From contig JBEKFI010000010.1 in the NCBI GenBank assembly GCA_050013395.1, forward strand, positions 1 through 63,502: 63,502 bases of DNA, given 5' to 3'. The DNA is from JBEKZD01 sp050013395. GTDB taxonomy: Bacteria > Verrucomicrobiota > Verrucomicrobiia > Palsa-1439. Below are positions 15,759 to 24,807 of this stretch, piece after piece (within the stretch, counting starts at the first letter, position 1; every line of letters starts with the position of its first letter). Under the pieces are notes generated by a model, which ran no database searches, had not been told where the DNA came from, and saw only the letters and a list, made by a program, of their open reading frames with translations. The position numbers and the translations under genes are program-made.

Positions 15759-17333
15759 TCATGGTGCTGACGAAGGAGTGGCGCGATACCCGTAGCAGTT
15801 GACCACGTAAAACGTGCGCGAGCGCGATGGACCGGTCGCCACCTCGATCCGACGAGGTTCGTCCATGTGGTCAAAGCCATGACTCAACTCCGCGAGCGAT
15901 CCGATGTGGAGATTGTTTAGCACCGCGACAGCCGGAAGTCCTTCAAGCTGTCGGAGGTCTGTCCAGTAGCGATATCCAAGCCCTTGCTTGCCCAAGGCAA
16001 AGGTGTTGACTTGTTCATCAGGCTCTCGCGTATAGAAACCCAGCTCGGCAGCCAGGGGGTATTTGTCGGTGCCGATAGTGAAGACCTTCCGGCCCGTGCG
16101 TTTCTCCAAGTTCTCCTCGGCGGCCTCGATTGTTCGTCCAAGCTCTCGCCAGCCCCCCGCATCGTGATAGACCAATGCTTTCGGAACGACCCAGACCAAG
16201 CTGCCCATGGGCAGGAGAAATACCGCTCCGCAGACCGCAGCAGTGAAAAGACCGCCCGCGCGCCACCAACGGACCCGACCCGGTCGCGTGTCATCGAGTC
16301 CTTCCGCAAACACAGCGGCGCCCGCCAGCGTCAGCGACAGATAGGCTGGCGCGGTCCAGTTAATGTGCACGTCGGTGGTGAAACTCGCCTTCACGAAGAC
16401 GAGAAACAGCGGCACAAAGAACGATGCCACGAAATTCCACCGATCGTCTCGTTGCCACCAGCCGGATTTGATCGCGTGCCAGGCCGCCACGATGAACAAC
16501 GCGAACAACATCGGCGTGAGGGCGCCCACCTGCATGCCCCAGAAGTTAAGGACATCCGTCAGGGTGTCCGGGTTCGGTTGCGAAGAGCGCAACGTCTGAA
16601 ATCGGAATGAGGCCCAGTCGTGCTGCGCGTTCCAGATGATAACGGGGGCGAATACTAACAGCGCGATAATCAACGCAATCCACGGTTGGGCACGACGCAG
16701 CCAGACGCGGTGTTCGCGCGAGAACAGGAGGAATAATGCCAGAGAAGGTCCCAACATCACCGCCGTGTATTTCGATAGCAAGGCCAGCCCGAATGCAAGG
16801 CCAGCCAATAGCCAGTACAGGGTTCGTCGCGTGCGGCCCGCGTTTGCTCCGGCGAAGGGCCGCGGCGCAACGCCTCTGGCATGAATCGCTTTGGAAACCA
16901 GATACAATGTCAGCAGCCAGAAAAAAATCAGCGGCCCATCGGGGAAAGCAAGCGTGCCTGTTCCAACGAAAATGGGCAGAATCGCGAACAAAAAGGCTGC
17001 CCACAAGGCGGCTTGTCGGCCAAACCAGATGCGTCCCGTCAGAAAGATCAGCCAACACGAACCCAGCGACAGGATGATCGTTCCCAACCGCACCCCCAAC
17101 TCCGTGTCGCCAAGCAGCGCAGTGCCCAACGCAATCACCCAGGCGACCATCGGCGGATGATCGTAATAGCTCAGGGCGGGATGTTGCAGATAGGTCCAAT
17201 AGTAGGCCTCCTCCGGCAACAACTCCGCGCGCGCGGCGTAAAACAGCCGCATCGCACCCAACAAAACCACCGCCGCGATCACGCCGAAGCGCAACCGGTC
17301 GCGGGCCCACAGATCATACACAACGTTTGTCAC
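15759..17333 (-). CDS. GT-C glycosyltransferase, ArnT/PMT_2 (GT39/83-like) family
   Basis: A polytopic 524-residue membrane protein with about ten transmembrane helices. After the first helix comes the large extracytoplasmic loop with the acidic motif LPEEAYYWTYLQHPALSYYDHPP, where the Glu and Asp are the expected catalytic/metal residues of lipid-linked sugar transferases. LAFPDGPL and ALLSKYTAVML segments are typical of the ArnT-type PMT_2 domain. A soluble C-terminal domain (about residues 390-524) follows. It would transfer a sugar from a polyprenyl-phosphate donor to lipid A, protein or another envelope acceptor. The downstream exonuclease is on the same strand but about 300 bases away, so it is probably monocistronic. 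Confidence 0.88.
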   Translation of the reverse strand: MTNVVYDLWARDRLRFGVIAAVVLLGAMRLFYAARAELLPEEAYYWTYLQHPALSYYDHPPMVAWVIALGTALLGDTELGVRLGTIILSLGSCWLIFLTGRIWFGRQAALWAAFLFAILPIFVGTGTLAFPDGPLIFFWLLTLYLVSKAIHARGVAPRPFAGANAGRTRRTLYWLLAGLAFGLALLSKYTAVMLGPSLALFLLFSREHRVWLRRAQPWIALIIALLVFAPVIIWNAQHDWASFRFQTLRSSQPNPDTLTDVLNFWGMQVGALTPMLFALFIVAAWHAIKSGWWQRDDRWNFVASFFVPLFLVFVKASFTTDVHINWTAPAYLSLTLAGAAVFAEGLDDTRPGRVRWWRAGGLFTAAVCGAVFLLPMGSLVWVVPKALVYHDAGGWRELGRTIEAAEENLEKRTGRKVFTIGTDKYPLAAELGFYTREPDEQVNTFALGKQGLGYRYWTDLRQLEGLPAVAVLNNLHIGSLAELSHGFDHMDEPRRIEVATGPSRSRTFYVVNCYGYRATPSSAP

Positions 17334-17412
17334 GTCCGCCGATGCCTCTTTCTTGCCATCACCACGTCATTCGACCATGCGGCTCTGGCTTCCGTTCGAT
17401 TGTAATGATTGT

Positions 17413-18606
17413 TCAGTCCCGGCGCAGCCACCAGACCGCCACAGTGCCCGCGGTGAACAATATCGTGCTGTACGCGAATGCCACTTGCGTCCCCCACGCC
17501 GTCCACAACGCGCCCACCACGACGCTCGAAACGAAATCGCCGACGCCGTTGACCGTTGCCAACACGCCGAAACCCATACCGTGATGTTCCTTGTCCACCA
17601 ACTCCGCCGCCAACGAATCCTCCAGCGCTTCTTCGGTGGCAACGTAGATGCCGGCGAGAATGAACACCACGACGAGTATGGCTAGGTTTATCCCGCTCCG
17701 AGCGGGATTCATCGGCGCAAACATCAGCACCAGCCCCATCACTGCCGCCAACGCATAACCGCCTGCCAACAGCGCGCGTTTGTCGAAATGATCGGCCAGC
17801 CAGCCCGCAACGAAGGCGAACCCTGCATACAGCACGTTGTGCAGCACGTACAACGACACCGCAATAGTGGCGGCTCCGCCTGCCCCGTACTGCGGTTTCA
17901 GCTTCTGCGTCGCCAACAGAATCAACATCGTATGCGCGAAATCGCCGGCACCGAACAATCCCACCGCCAGCAGGAACCGCTGAAACGGTTTCGGCAACGC
18001 CGTCAGCCGCGCGCGGAAGGAAATGTACTTCACGTGGATGCGTTCCTTTTCCTCGACCAGAAACGCAATCGCCACTGCCGCCAGCAAGCCCGGGATGAGC
18101 GTCACCAGCAGGACGCGGGGAAAATTGCCGCCGAAGACAACCAACAGAACCGTCGCGGTCACCGGACCGACAATCGCGCCGCACGTATCCATCATCCGTT
18201 CGAACCCGAACGCGCGTCCGTAGGTTTCGGGCGTGACCGCCGCCGCGAGCAACGCCTTCCGCACCGGCGTGCGCACCCCGCGTCCCAGCCACGCGCTCGA
18301 GCGACACAGCAACACATGCCACGCCTGCGTCGCCAAACCGATGCACGCCGTCCCCGTGGCCGTGACGATGTAACCGACGACTGCAATCGGTTTACGGCGC
18401 TTCAAATGATCGGTGAAATAGCCGGAGCCCATCTTGGCGAAGCTCGACAGACCGTCGGACACGCCTTCGATGACGCCGAGCCACGCTGCCGCCGCGCCCA
18501 TTGTGGCGAGGAACGCCGGCATCACCGCGGTGGCAATTTCGTGCGACCAATCGCTGAGCAATGACGCCAGCCCGATGCCGAGCACCGTGCGATTCAACCA
18601 ACGCAT
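17413..18606 (-). CDS. Major facilitator superfamily transporter
   Basis: A 397-residue permease with about 12 transmembrane helices. MFS marks are present: GSGYFTDHLKRRKP (loop 2-3, G-x3-D-x2-RRK type) and the equivalent loop GWLADHFDKRALL in the second half. RSSAWLGRGVRTPVRKAL is typical of the group annotated as MFS transporters near drug/sugar efflux. Substrate not predictable. It follows a probable 41-residue gene by 12 bases and the large outer-membrane protein before that, so the three may be one transcript. The next gene downstream (glycosyltransferase) starts about 80 bases later on the same strand. Confidence 0.9.
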   Translation of the reverse strand: MRWLNRTVLGIGLASLLSDWSHEIATAVMPAFLATMGAAAAWLGVIEGVSDGLSSFAKMGSGYFTDHLKRRKPIAVVGYIVTATGTACIGLATQAWHVLLCRSSAWLGRGVRTPVRKALLAAAVTPETYGRAFGFERMMDTCGAIVGPVTATVLLVVFGGNFPRVLLVTLIPGLLAAVAIAFLVEEKERIHVKYISFRARLTALPKPFQRFLLAVGLFGAGDFAHTMLILLATQKLKPQYGAGGAATIAVSLYVLHNVLYAGFAFVAGWLADHFDKRALLAGGYALAAVMGLVLMFAPMNPARSGINLAILVVVFILAGIYVATEEALEDSLAAELVDKEHHGMGFGVLATVNGVGDFVSSVVVGALWTAWGTQVAFAYSTILFTAGTVAVWWLRRD

Positions 18607-18618
18607 CTTGTGCCCGTG

Positions 18619-18744
18619 TTAACCAGTTGATTCAGCACCGCTTTCATTGGTGACCTTGATGCCTTTCAGATTCAGTTTATCAATGCGGTGGTCCAACTCT
18701 ACCAGTTGCGTAGCGATGTGGCCAGCAATTCGGGGGTGAAACAT
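18619..18744 (-). CDS. Probable 41-residue protein in operon
   Basis: ATG at 18744, TAA at 18619. The peptide starts MFHPRIAGHIATQLVELD, continues with an amphipathic helix (RIDKLNLKGIKV) and ends ESGAESTG. It is placed 12 bases after the stop of the large outer-membrane protein and 12 bases before the MFS start, all on one strand, filling the only space available. This tight symmetric spacing and reasonable codon use argue for a real gene. The ribosome site is weak (AAAG). No family recognised, no signal peptide, no membrane segment. Confidence 0.5.
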   Translation of the reverse strand: MFHPRIAGHIATQLVELDHRIDKLNLKGIKVTNESGAESTG

Positions 18745-18756
18745 CTTTACAGTTCG

Positions 18757-20925
18757 TCAGAATCGGAACGTTGCCCCAACCTTCAAGACTAGCTCGCTTG
18801 TAAGCCGTTGGAACCGCCACGCATCAAAATTCCATCCTTGGTTGGCGACTAGAAACAGGTCGCTGCCGGTACGGTAGGTCCATCGGACCCGACTGTTCAG
18901 ACCCACCTCGCTGGAGAGGTTGTCATACTGGACGATGGTGTTCCATGACAGGTCGGGTGTGAACGAGAGATTCAGCTTGGCGCTGGCAATCCGCACGTTG
19001 AAGTCGCCTTCGCGCAGCCGGATTTCATCCAGTTCGTAGCTGACGCCCATGGTCATGTAGCGTGAAGGCCGCCAGTCGAGCGTGCCTTTGTAGTCGCGCT
19101 CGGTGCCGGTGTAGAAATCACCTGTGCTGAACTCGAAGCCCACGCTGATGGGGCGTGCCGGGCTGCTTTGGAAGGAGGATTTGAATTGGCCGTAGCGGTA
19201 ATTGCCGGGCGGAATCACGATGCCGGGCAGGATGTCGAACGGTTCGTCCACTGCATCGCGAGTGAGATTGTATTCCAAGGTCAACTTGTCCTCAGCGGGT
19301 GTGCTCAGGGTCAAAACGGGCACGCTGTGGTCTTCGGCAACCGGCCGATTGTCGAGGTCGGTGGTGAAATGAGGCTCAGCGCCGAGAGAAATGCTGCGGA
19401 GCCAGGCGGTGTTCGGTCGCCAAGTGTATGTCGCCGAGCCGATGTATTCGCGGATGCCCTCCCGCTCGATGAACCCGAGACCGGGGTCAAACTTCTTGCC
19501 GATTTGTCGAAAGATAACCTCCGCTTCGAGCGGCTCGTTCGGAAAATCCAAGTCGCCACCGAACGCCGCGTCCTCGCCGCCCGCGCAGTCGGAGGAAGTG
19601 CCCATGACCCATGCGTGTCCCACGAGCGTCTTGTCATCCGTCAGGTGGCTGTTGAGATAGTTGAAGTCGAGTCCAGCCAGCGTGTTGTCACCGTTGGACA
19701 ACGGGTCGCCGTGCGTGAAAATCATGCCGGCATTGGACTCGTCCAACACCAGCATCGAGACGCGGCCGACGAAGAGATTTTTCGACTGGATGTGGTTCGT
19801 CGGATTGATGCTGTATCCGTCCTGCTGCACGTCCAGCAATGCGACGCTGGTGTTGCCGATGCGTCCCGTGAGCCGCCCGCCTGCAATAAGGTTCACCGGC
19901 TGGCCGTTTTCACTGAGGCCGATGCGCCGAGAGTAGTAAGGCAAGACCGATTCATCCAGACCGCCGAATCTGAACAACGACGAATCTTGCAGAAAGAAAT
20001 CGCGCTTTTCCGGGAAGAACAGCGGGAAACGGGTCAGGTTCACTTTGCGCTCGTCAACGTCCGCTTCGGCAAAATCGGTGTTGAACGTGGCGTTGGCTTT
20101 GAGCGACGGCGTGATGCTATAGGTGATGTCACCACCCGTCTTGAACTTCCAGCCGGAATCGTGCGTCGTAGCGTCATCGTGGTACTTGAGGCTGACGTAG
20201 GGTTTGACTTCCAATCCCAAGCCCTGCTTCATGCCTTCTAGACCGCGCAGTTCCCCGAAGTCAGCCAAAGAAGTCATGTCCTTTGCCCGCGAGAGGGCCG
20301 TCCAGCGCGCGGTTTCCTGTTTGCGGCGCATAACGCGCTCGATGTTGCAGCCCCACGCGTCGCGCTGCGGGTCGAACGAGAGGCTCTTGAACGGAATGGC
20401 GATCTCCGCCGTCCAGCCTTGCTCGTCAATGCGCGCGCGAGCCTGCCAGATCGTGTCCCAAAGCCCGTTTTCCTCGGAGAAGTTCTCGATGAGTCCTTCC
20501 GTGCGAGCGCCCGCTGGATTCACGGCGAAAAAGTAACCGTCGCGCTGACGGAAAAACGTGTCGAAAGCGATCTTCACGAAGTCGTCGGAATCGAAGGAAC
20601 TATCGTGCTGCATCTGCTTGGCGATAATCTTGGCTGGCTCGCTGTCAAAGCAGCGCACCGCGATGTAGAGGCAGTCGCGGTCGTAAAGGAAACGGACTTC
20701 GGTGCGCTCGGTCGGCGGTGCGCCCTCGACAGGGAGAACCTGAGTGAAGTTGGTCAGCGCGGGCGCGTCCTGCCAACAAGAATCGTCAAGTTTGCCGTCG
20801 ATAACGGGTGGTTTCGCAGTTGCGCGAATCTCAAAAACCGGGCGGACCGGTTCAGCTAGAGTGGAGGGAACCCCCAGCGACAGACCGGTTAAAAACAAAA
20901 GGGCCTTATAGAAAACGCAGCGCAT
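18757..20925 (-). CDS. Outer-membrane protein with CBM9-like N-terminal domain (DUF5916-type)
   Basis: A 722-residue exported protein. The signal peptide is at residues 1-25 (YKALLFLTGLSLG core). Residues about 30-230 form a family 9 carbohydrate-binding-like beta domain (PPVIDGKLDDSCWQDAP, ALYIAVR-like LYIAVRCFDSEP, GWTAEIAIPFKSL). The remainder alternates beta strands (LKANATFNTDFAEADVDERKVNLTRFPLFFPEKRDFFL, a signature of DUF5916 proteins) and ends in Phe (ATFRF), as expected for a beta-barrel. ATG 20925 is chosen because the signal peptide starts there. Likely binds or senses sugars at the outer membrane; possibly in one transcript with the small gene and MFS transporter that follow. Confidence 0.8.
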   Translation of the reverse strand: MRCVFYKALLFLTGLSLGVPSTLAEPVRPVFEIRATAKPPVIDGKLDDSCWQDAPALTNFTQVLPVEGAPPTERTEVRFLYDRDCLYIAVRCFDSEPAKIIAKQMQHDSSFDSDDFVKIAFDTFFRQRDGYFFAVNPAGARTEGLIENFSEENGLWDTIWQARARIDEQGWTAEIAIPFKSLSFDPQRDAWGCNIERVMRRKQETARWTALSRAKDMTSLADFGELRGLEGMKQGLGLEVKPYVSLKYHDDATTHDSGWKFKTGGDITYSITPSLKANATFNTDFAEADVDERKVNLTRFPLFFPEKRDFFLQDSSLFRFGGLDESVLPYYSRRIGLSENGQPVNLIAGGRLTGRIGNTSVALLDVQQDGYSINPTNHIQSKNLFVGRVSMLVLDESNAGMIFTHGDPLSNGDNTLAGLDFNYLNSHLTDDKTLVGHAWVMGTSSDCAGGEDAAFGGDLDFPNEPLEAEVIFRQIGKKFDPGLGFIEREGIREYIGSATYTWRPNTAWLRSISLGAEPHFTTDLDNRPVAEDHSVPVLTLSTPAEDKLTLEYNLTRDAVDEPFDILPGIVIPPGNYRYGQFKSSFQSSPARPISVGFEFSTGDFYTGTERDYKGTLDWRPSRYMTMGVSYELDEIRLREGDFNVRIASAKLNLSFTPDLSWNTIVQYDNLSSEVGLNSRVRWTYRTGSDLFLVANQGWNFDAWRFQRLTSELVLKVGATFRF

Positions 20926-21039
20926 TATTTGATATAGGCTATTACTTGCTGCGGGGTTCCCCGCGGCGGGCTGCATCTTCGCCGAAGGAACATTACCGGG
21001 TCATTACCGCTGCCATGAAGTATCCAAAGAGGGTTGCCA

Positions 21040-22458
21040 CTACGCAGCCATCCGAGCTTCCAGCGAAAGCACGAGTATGTCAGGGCCGACGAGGTCGGCG
21101 CGGATCTTCATTCCGAGCAATTCGGTAAACGCTTTGGCCAGGGACAGTCCCAAGCCCGCGTGCTCGGGGGAAGTGCGCGAGGCATCCTTGCGCCAGAACC
21201 GTTCAAACAGATGCGGGAGATCGTGTGGACCAAGATTATCAACGGTGTTGGCCACCGACAATCTGAACTGGCCGTTGTGCTGTTCGGCGCTGACGCGAAC
21301 GGTGCCGGCGACTGGTGTGTACTCGACCGCATTGGAGAAGAGGTTGGCGAGGACCAGACCGAGCAAAGCGCGATCAGTGGCGAGATGGATGTCCGAAGGG
21401 ACCTCAAGAGCGACGTGAAGTTGTCTGCGGCCGGCTTGGTCAGCCAATGGATGCCAACTCTCATCAACCAATTCCTTGACTGCGACCGGTTCCCGCCTGA
21501 CCGTCTGCTTGCCTGCCTCGCATCGAGCGAGGCTCAAAAGCCCGATGGCAACGGCCTCCATTTTTCGGGCGATCTCGAGCGCGTCACGGAAAGACTGGGT
21601 CGTGGTTTCGGTGCCTTCCGGCCATTTGAGGGCAACCTCGGCCAACGAGCGCAGCTCGGCGATTGGCGTGCGGAGTTCGTGGGCGGCGTCGGCGGTGAAC
21701 TGCCGTTCCCGCTCGAAGGACAACTCCAGCCGCGCGAGCAGGTCGTTGAGGCGGTGGCCGATGGGCAGCAACTCGACGGGCAACGAATCCGTGGGAAATC
21801 GCAATCCCAACGATGAGGCATCGATGCGGGCCGCGTGGTCAGCGACACCCGCCAGCGGCGCCAGTCCTCGGCGGACAATAAGACGTACGACGACAACCAT
21901 TCCGGCGAGGACGACTGCGGCTGCCAGCAGAAGGGCGCCGGTCAACGCGTCGAGCGTCCGCGCCACACTGCGCAGGCTGCTGGCGACCACGAGCGTGACG
22001 GTGGGATCGGTTGCCGTCGCCGATGGCTGCTGCTCGTCGGTCTCGTTGCGCTCCGGGGAAAACTGGAACCCGATGGCCCGCCCCGGTCGACCGTTGGGCA
22101 GCTTAAGATTCCAGAATCGCGGAGAGCCGGTTGTGCCGAACCAGCGGGGCAGATCGTTGGTTCCCAACGACGGCGACCGTTCGAGCGGCTTGCCGTTGGA
22201 ATCCCAAATCTGAAAGTAGTCGGTTGAATGCGGGCGCGAGAATTCTTGCAGGAGTTCGTCGGCAGAGTCCAATTCGACTCGGCCCTTGTCCACCTTGGTC
22301 ACGGCAGCCAGCGCCATGGCCTTTGCGCGCAGCGTGGAATCGAATTCACGGAACAACAGTGTGCGCGTGGCGAAATGGATCACTGCCGCGCCGATGCCGA
22401 GGATCAGCAAGCTGCTCCCCAGCAGCCCGATCGTCAGATGTGTTTGAATGGATTTCAT
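21040..22458 (-). CDS. Two-component sensor histidine kinase
   Basis: A 472-residue membrane kinase. TM1 is at about residues 8-30, followed by a periplasmic sensor region (about 31-165), TM2 (about 172-193), a HAMP linker, and the HisKA H-box ERQFTADAAHELRTPIAELRSL (His in AHELRTP). The HATPase domain has an N box (LANLFSNAVEYTP), a weak G1 box, and GLGLSLAKAF as G2. All catalytic motifs are intact. Its ATG overlaps the stop of the response-regulator gene by four bases, so the pair is co-translated. The PepSY-like protein upstream in the same operon is probably the periplasmic input or output of the system. Confidence 0.93.
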   Translation of the reverse strand: MKSIQTHLTIGLLGSSLLILGIGAAVIHFATRTLLFREFDSTLRAKAMALAAVTKVDKGRVELDSADELLQEFSRPHSTDYFQIWDSNGKPLERSPSLGTNDLPRWFGTTGSPRFWNLKLPNGRPGRAIGFQFSPERNETDEQQPSATATDPTVTLVVASSLRSVARTLDALTGALLLAAAVVLAGMVVVVRLIVRRGLAPLAGVADHAARIDASSLGLRFPTDSLPVELLPIGHRLNDLLARLELSFERERQFTADAAHELRTPIAELRSLAEVALKWPEGTETTTQSFRDALEIARKMEAVAIGLLSLARCEAGKQTVRREPVAVKELVDESWHPLADQAGRRQLHVALEVPSDIHLATDRALLGLVLANLFSNAVEYTPVAGTVRVSAEQHNGQFRLSVANTVDNLGPHDLPHLFERFWRKDASRTSPEHAGLGLSLAKAFTELLGMKIRADLVGPDILVLSLEARMAA

Positions 22459-23132
22459 TCGGTCGGGGCATCCATCACGTAGCCGAGGCCGCGTTTGGTA
22501 ACGATGAGCGGCGCTTGGCCGGCCGGGGTGATTTTCTTGCGGAGCACGCAGATCGTGGAATCCACCACGTTACTGAGTGGATCCACCGACTCGCCGTAAA
22601 TGTGTTCTTCGATTTCGCTGCGCGACACCACTTCGCCGCGGCGAAGGGCGAGATATTCCAGCAAACGGTATTCGCGGGCGGTCAAGTCGATGACGTCGCC
22701 GGCGCGCGTCACAGTTCTGGCCGCCATGTCGATTTCCATGTCGGCGATGCGGAGGCGAGAGGTCTTCCGTCCATACCCGCGTCGGCAAAGCGCCTGGACG
22801 CGCGCCAGCAATTCCTCCAAGGCAAACGGTTTCACCAGATAATCGTCCGCCCCGGACTGCAATCCGCGCACGCGGTCCGGGACGGTATCTTTCGCCGTGA
22901 GGATGAGGACATGAGTGTCCTTGCCCTGGGTGCGCAGGCGACGTAACAACGTCAAGCCATCCAGTCCCGGCAGCATCAGGTCGAGGACAATCACGTCGTA
23001 CTGGTTGGATTCCGCATACCAGAGGCCTTCCGCGCCGTCGCCGGTGACGTCCACGGCGTAGCCAGCCTTCCTCAGGCCCATTCCCACCGAGCGCTGCAGC
23101 AGCTTGGAATCCTCAACCAACAAAACTTTCAT
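22455..23132 (-). CDS. OmpR-family response regulator
   Basis: A 225-residue DNA-binding regulator. The receiver domain (1-118) has the acidic pocket in LLVED, phospho-acceptor Asp in DVIVLDLMLPG, Thr in ILTAKD and Lys in LVKPFALEEL. The C-terminal winged helix (about 125-222) has LTAREYRLLEYLALRRGEVVSR and the recognition helix SNVVDSTICVLRKK. ATG 23132 is chosen; upstream extension is not homologous-looking, and GAGGG lies about 7 bases before it. Partner of the overlapping histidine kinase; about 90 bases downstream of the PepSY-like gene on the same strand. Confidence 0.94.
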   Translation of the reverse strand: MKVLLVEDSKLLQRSVGMGLRKAGYAVDVTGDGAEGLWYAESNQYDVIVLDLMLPGLDGLTLLRRLRTQGKDTHVLILTAKDTVPDRVRGLQSGADDYLVKPFALEELLARVQALCRRGYGRKTSRLRIADMEIDMAARTVTRAGDVIDLTAREYRLLEYLALRRGEVVSRSEIEEHIYGESVDPLSNVVDSTICVLRKKITPAGQAPLIVTKRGLGYVMDAPTE

Positions 23133-23219
23133 CCGTCGGCCCTCGATGAATGCGACGAGTTCTGGAGCGAATTCATTCGCCCCAGAACCGCGCCCGCAAG
23201 GCAATGTCCGTTTGCCTGT

Positions 23220-24254
23220 TCAGTTTTTTGCGTCCTTTCCCTTTGTCTTTTCGTCTTTTTCCTTTGCCTTTGCCCCTGCGCCAGTTTGTAGTTTACCATC
23301 GGGGGTAACCGCGATTTCAACGTCCTTGCCGTCCTTGGTCACCAGTGCTTCATAGGTGACTTTCCCGTCCACGGTAACCTTCTCGACCGTCTTGATCTCG
23401 CCCGTGCCCGCCTGCGCCTGAATGGTCTTGCGCACCGCCGTGGGAACGTCCTTCAGCGAAGTCATTTCCTCCGAGCTCAGCAGCTTGCCGTCGGGGTCGA
23501 CGCTAATATCGGTGTCTTTGCCGTCCTTCGTGATTACGGCTTCGAAAACCGGTTTTCCGTTGTCTTCGCCTTTCACAATCTTCCCGATCTTACCGTCGCC
23601 CGCTTGCGCTTTGATGGTCGCCTGGACCGCTGCCGGCGCCTGCGACAAAGAGACGACTTCGTCTTTCTCTCCGGCTTTCTCTTCGGCTTTTCCGGTTCCC
23701 TTCTCTTCCTTCTCCTCGCCGGCGTTCTCCGTATCCAGAATCTTCCCATCGGCGGCAATGGTCAATTCGGACTTCTTGCCGTCCTTGATGATCTCGGCTT
23801 CGTACACGACCGTCCCGTTCTCGTCGGCCTTCACGATCTTTACGATCTGATCTGGAGACGCTTGCGCCTTGATGGTCGCCCGGACCGCTACCGGTGCCTG
23901 CGACAAAGAGACGAATTCGTCTTTCTCTTCCGCTTTTCCGTGTCCCTTCTCTTCCTTGTCGTCGGCGTCCTCAGGCTTGACCTTCCCGTCGGCAGTAATG
24001 GTCAATTCGGACTTCTTGCCGTCCTTGGTGATCTCGGCTTCGTACACGACCGTCCCGTTCTCGTCGCCCTTTTCGATCTTTCCAACCGTGCCCCCAGCAG
24101 CCTGCTGGTTGATGGTGTCTTGGACTACCTGAGGCACTTGCGACAACGCGACTGTCTCGTCCTTCCCGCCTTTTTCCTCGGCGTAGGCTTGTACTGCGAT
24201 TCCCGTGACGGCGGCCAAGGCCGCCATGCACGCGATGATGTTGCGTACCTTCAT
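23220..24254 (-). CDS. Secreted PepSY-like protein with four tandem repeats
   Basis: A 344-residue periplasmic protein: signal peptide MKVRNIIACMAALAAVTGIAVQAYA, then four copies of a PepSY-like (BLIP-type) module. Each module has LSQxP..VQ.TI..QA, GKI.KI.KG..NG.VVYEA.ITKDGK and a closing DGK, joined by Lys/Glu-rich linkers. The fourth module is followed by a Lys-rich tail. ATG 24254 is selected for the signal peptide and an AAGGAGAG site about 8 bases upstream. It precedes the OmpR/kinase pair, an arrangement common for PepSY proteins that sense metals or inhibit proteases. The repeat copies share long identical DNA stretches (for example around 23800 and 24040), showing recent duplication. 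Confidence 0.85.
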   Translation of the reverse strand: MKVRNIIACMAALAAVTGIAVQAYAEEKGGKDETVALSQVPQVVQDTINQQAAGGTVGKIEKGDENGTVVYEAEITKDGKKSELTITADGKVKPEDADDKEEKGHGKAEEKDEFVSLSQAPVAVRATIKAQASPDQIVKIVKADENGTVVYEAEIIKDGKKSELTIAADGKILDTENAGEEKEEKGTGKAEEKAGEKDEVVSLSQAPAAVQATIKAQAGDGKIGKIVKGEDNGKPVFEAVITKDGKDTDISVDPDGKLLSSEEMTSLKDVPTAVRKTIQAQAGTGEIKTVEKVTVDGKVTYEALVTKDGKDVEIAVTPDGKLQTGAGAKAKEKDEKTKGKDAKN

Positions 24255-24363
24255 GATCCTCTCTCCTTTTAGCGAACGACTGGTTTGTTTCGACGAATCC
24301 GTCCACTGCGGATCCGCGAGTCGGTCTCCTGACCAAACTGGCGCGCATGATGCCAAGTGCCAC

Positions 24364-24369
24364 ATTATA
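24364..24369 (-). promoter_or_regulatory. Candidate -10 box (TATAAT) for the PepSY-kinase operon
   Basis: Perfect TATAAT on the minus strand, about 110 bases before the PepSY-like start. The -35 region is poor. Apart from this site, the 550-base divergent gap 24255-24807 shows no gene or known RNA. Confidence 0.4.
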
Positions 24370-24807
24370 CAAGGATTACGCAACGAATGGAATCGGCGCA
24401 AGTTCACGGACGCAAACAACAGCAGTTGCCGCTTCGGCGACCGCGGCAGTGATCGGCGAGTGCGAAGTTTAAAAGGAGAAGGAAAGCCTGTAAACCAAAA
24501 CGGAAAACCCGCCGCTTTTGCCCTTGTGCCCACGCGGGACACGACACCGGACGCGGGGATGGAGGAGGGCGCCGAATTGTCAGCCGCATAATCTTTCCGT
24601 AATGTTGCTCCTGACATCATCTACCAAGCTTGGTCGGAGGACCTAACGGCGAGTCCGCACAGAAGCGGGTTCGTGCAAGCAACAGAACATGTGGCGGGAG
24701 TTCGGAGGATGGAGGCACGCGCAATTGAGCCGGGCTTTTGCCCTTGAATAGGGGGCATTTCGAGCCTTACTCTCCTGCCAAACCTCAACGGGAGATCTGG
24801 TGGCTAT

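Noticed and set aside
15557..15802. 81-codon ORF
   Set aside because: No ribosome site, unusual composition, partly overlapping the glycosyltransferase gene in antisense.
19168..20241. 357-codon plus-strand frame
   Set aside because: Shadow of the outer-membrane protein gene.
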